A stretch of DNA of 64,000 nucleotides from Streptomyces sp. Y2F8-2 (GTDB lineage Bacteria > Actinomycetota > Actinomycetes > Streptomycetales > Streptomycetaceae). Below, one piece after another: positions 62,677 through 64,000 of this stretch. The notes under the pieces were generated by a model, which saw only the letters and a list, made by a program, of their open reading frames with translations, had not been told where the DNA came from and did no database searches. The position numbers were made by a program, and so were the translations under genes. Every line of letters starts with the position of its first letter. Position 1 is the stretch's first letter. Where the stretch lies: contig NZ_BNGS01000003.1 of assembly GCF_014905555.1 (NCBI RefSeq), forward strand, positions 372,001-436,000. Direction: 5' to 3'.

Positions 62677-62734
62677 CCCGGGCGCCTGTCGACACGACAG
62701 AGCCCGGGTCCCCGTCGACACGACAGAGCCCGGG
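62677..62734. terminator. Terminator with 21-bp direct repeat
   Basis: CCCGGGC...CTGTCG-ACA-CGACAG...GCCCGGG forms a nested hairpin (62677-62708). The right part of it, GTCGACACGACAGAGCCCGGG-type, is repeated as an exact 21-base direct copy (62688-62708, 62714-62734). It lies between the convergent membrane protein and maf genes. Confidence 0.7.
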
Positions 62735-62744
62735 CCCGCCTCGC

Positions 62745-63365
62745 TCACCGCTCCCGCGGTGCCCACAACTCCGTGATGCCCACGCCCAGTTCGGCCAGCA
62801 GCCGGCGGATCAGGGGCAGCGAGATGCCGATGACGTTGCCGTGGTCGCCGTCGATGCCGTCGATGAAGGGCGCAGAGCGGCCGTCGAGCGTGAAGGCTCC
62901 CGCCACGTGGAGAGGCTCGCCGGAGGCCACGTAGGCGGCGATCTCCTCGTCCGTGGGCTCACCGAAGCGGACCACGGTGGACGCGGTGGCGGACGCGTAC
63001 CGCCCGCTGACCGTGTCGTAGACGCAGTGGCCGGTCTGGAGCGTGCCCGCCCGGCCGCGCATCGACTTCCAGCGGGCCGTCGCCTCCTCGGCGTCCGAAG
63101 GTTTGCCGAGGGCCTCGCCGTCCAGGTCGAGCACGGAGTCGCAGCCGATCACCAGGGCGCCCTTGACCTCGGGCTTTGCCGCCACGACGGAGGCCTTGGC
63201 CTCGGCGAGCGCGAGCGCGAGTTCGGCGGGGGTCGGGGCGGTGACGGCGTCCTCGTCGACCCCGCTGACGATCACCTCGGGGTCGAGCCCGGCCTGTCGG
63301 AGCAGTCCGAGCCGGGCGGGGGACTGGGAGGCGAGAACGAGACGGCGGCGCGGCTGATCGGTCAT
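62745..63365 (-). CDS. maf: Maf family nucleotide pyrophosphatase
   Basis: A 206-residue Maf/Ham1-like nucleoside triphosphate pyrophosphatase that hydrolyses non-canonical or modified nucleotides. It starts with [18 protein letters not shown] (phosphate-binding), then [28 protein letters not shown] (catalytic Asp region) and [28 protein letters not shown]. All family motifs are intact. The usual place next to acyl-CoA carboxylase genes in Streptomyces is kept. The ATG at 63365 begins the domain at once. Confidence 0.94.
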   Translation of the reverse strand: MTDQPRRRLVLASQSPARLGLLRQAGLDPEVIVSGVDEDAVTAPTPAELALALAEAKASVVAAKPEVKGALVIGCDSVLDLDGEALGKPSDAEEATARWKSMRGRAGTLQTGHCVYDTVSGRYASATASTVVRFGEPTDEEIAAYVASGEPLHVAGAFTLDGRSAPFIDGIDGDHGNVIGISLPLIRRLLAELGVGITELWAPRER

Positions 63366-63387
63366 GCGCTCAGCGTATAGGCGGCCC

Positions 63388-63516
63388 TCATCTGGTGCCG
63401 ATGATGATCATCGCCAGCACCATGGCCAGCGCCATGAGGACCCCAAGCCGCCTCAACATCTCCTGCGTCTCGCGGAGTTCCTCGGGCGGCTCGTTCTCGG
63501 GGTCGGACCACAGCAT
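63388..63516 (-). CDS. Tiny membrane protein, MmpB-like
   Basis: A 42-residue protein: an acidic, Pro-rich start ([23 protein letters not shown]) followed by a single hydrophobic helix ([18 protein letters not shown]). It resembles the small Streptomyces morphogenic membrane protein called MmpB, as far as I remember that family. ATG at 63516 is used; ATG at 63525 is nine bases earlier. It lies between maf and the carboxylase epsilon gene on the same strand. Confidence 0.6.
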   Translation of the reverse strand: MLWSDPENEPPEELRETQEMLRRLGVLMALAMVLAMIIIGTR

Positions 63517-63773
63517 GCCTTCCATCGTCCGGCGGGTGGCCGCGGCGGCGCCTGAGTACCCGTACTCAACTTCCGGCGCCGGCCGCCGGGCCGTCTGCCG
63601 ACGGCACACGGCACACGGCTTCGGCGGTCACCTGCACCGGACGACGCGGGTGCGTGGTGACGGCCGAAGCCGTCGCGAAGGCGCCGGGCGTGCCGGACCC
63701 CGGAAGCCGTCGCGGACGTGCCGGACGTGCCGGACGTGCGCCTGCCCCCCGGACGTGACCGAGGGGCCCGGGG

Positions 63774-63980
63774 TCAGCCGGGCCAGTAGGTCCGGGCCCA
63801 GGCCGTCGGGCCCGGCTGGGGAACGCGGTGGGCGGCGACACGGGCCGGGTCGGCCCAGGAGTCCCGCTGCGCCGCGCCGGACGGCGTGGCCGCCGCCGCC
63901 GCGGCGCGGGCGCGGACCACCGCCAGGGCGGCGGCCAGCTCCTCCAGGGTAGGATTGCCCCGTATGACCTTGATGTTCAT
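63774..63980 (-). CDS. Acyl-CoA carboxylase epsilon subunit
   Basis: A 68-residue epsilon subunit of actinobacterial acyl-CoA carboxylases. The start NIKVIRGNPTLEELAAALAVVRARAAA is the family hallmark, and the C-terminal PGPTAWARTYWPG is also conserved. It stabilises and activates the alpha-beta complex with AccA2. ATG at 63980 with GGGAG seven bases upstream is used. The beta subunit (pccB-like) gene should lie immediately beyond the right edge on the same strand. Confidence 0.88.
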   Translation of the reverse strand: MNIKVIRGNPTLEELAAALAVVRARAAAAAATPSGAAQRDSWADPARVAAHRVPQPGPTAWARTYWPG

Positions 63981-64000
63981 GACGGCTCCCAAGAGTCCCG

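Overview
The window is a stretch of high-GC actinobacterial chromosome. The very GC-rich third codon positions, many GTG starts, long spurious antisense reading frames, lipobox proteins and the afsQ1-afsQ2-sigQ locus all point to Streptomyces. The gene order, from succinate dehydrogenase through a nucleoside transporter to accA2 and an acyl-CoA carboxylase epsilon subunit, looks like the core region I know from S. coelicolor. I see no rRNA, tRNA, CRISPR array, prophage or intact transposon.

Layout. 1-5.4 kb: a TM2 protein, an Uma2-type protein, the sdhCDAB operon read leftward, and a ureidoimidazoline decarboxylase (purine catabolism). 5.5-9.5 kb: a secreted GH20 hexosaminidase, two unknown proteins and a lipoprotein. 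9.6-13.4 kb: two tandem, paralogous ECF sigma / single-pass membrane protein pairs. 13.5-17 kb: an L,D-transpeptidase lipoprotein, an acyl-CoA mutase large subunit without its B12 domain, and a LeuE-type exporter. 17.1-25.9 kb: a divergent nonulosonic-acid cell-surface polymer cluster (methyltransferase, polysialyltransferase-like protein, GT2, DUF6716-like protein, fused NeuA-phosphatase, short NeuB, second polysialyltransferase-like protein carrying a 33-bp repeat tract).

26.4-35 kb: an M20 amidohydrolase, then a BMP-type nucleoside ABC importer with cytidine deaminase and thymidine phosphorylase. 35-40.3 kb: Uma2, STAS, an ECF sigma with a SnoaL tail, a divergent MFS/LysR pair and an alpha/beta hydrolase. 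40.3-48.4 kb: adenosine deaminase, two small secreted proteins, PspC, VanZ, the afsQ two-component locus with its lipoprotein and sigQ, and a uridine-kinase-like protein. 48.5-57.1 kb: deoC with an aldehyde dehydrogenase and a non-catalytic aldehyde dehydrogenase homologue, a PH-like membrane protein, a 1.1-kb gene-free element bounded by about 160-bp inverted repeats, a PGM2-type phosphomutase, purine nucleoside phosphorylase and a gamma-glutamylcyclotransferase-like protein. 57.2-64 kb: an LpdA-like flavoprotein, a DeoR regulator, accA2, a membrane protein, maf, a tiny membrane protein and the carboxylase epsilon subunit.

The strongest theme is nucleoside salvage. Uptake (BMP importer), deamination (cdd, add), phosphorolysis (deoA, PNP) and sugar-phosphate breakdown (phosphomutase, deoC, acetaldehyde oxidation) lie in separate transcription units spread over 30 kb. 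Five of the upstream regions carry the same palindrome CTACGCGCGTAG (three exact copies, two near copies) close to the likely -10 or start codon. This looks like a single repressor regulon whose regulator is not identified here. The importer ATPase in that set has no ATG, GTG or TTG start available and appears to begin at ATC.
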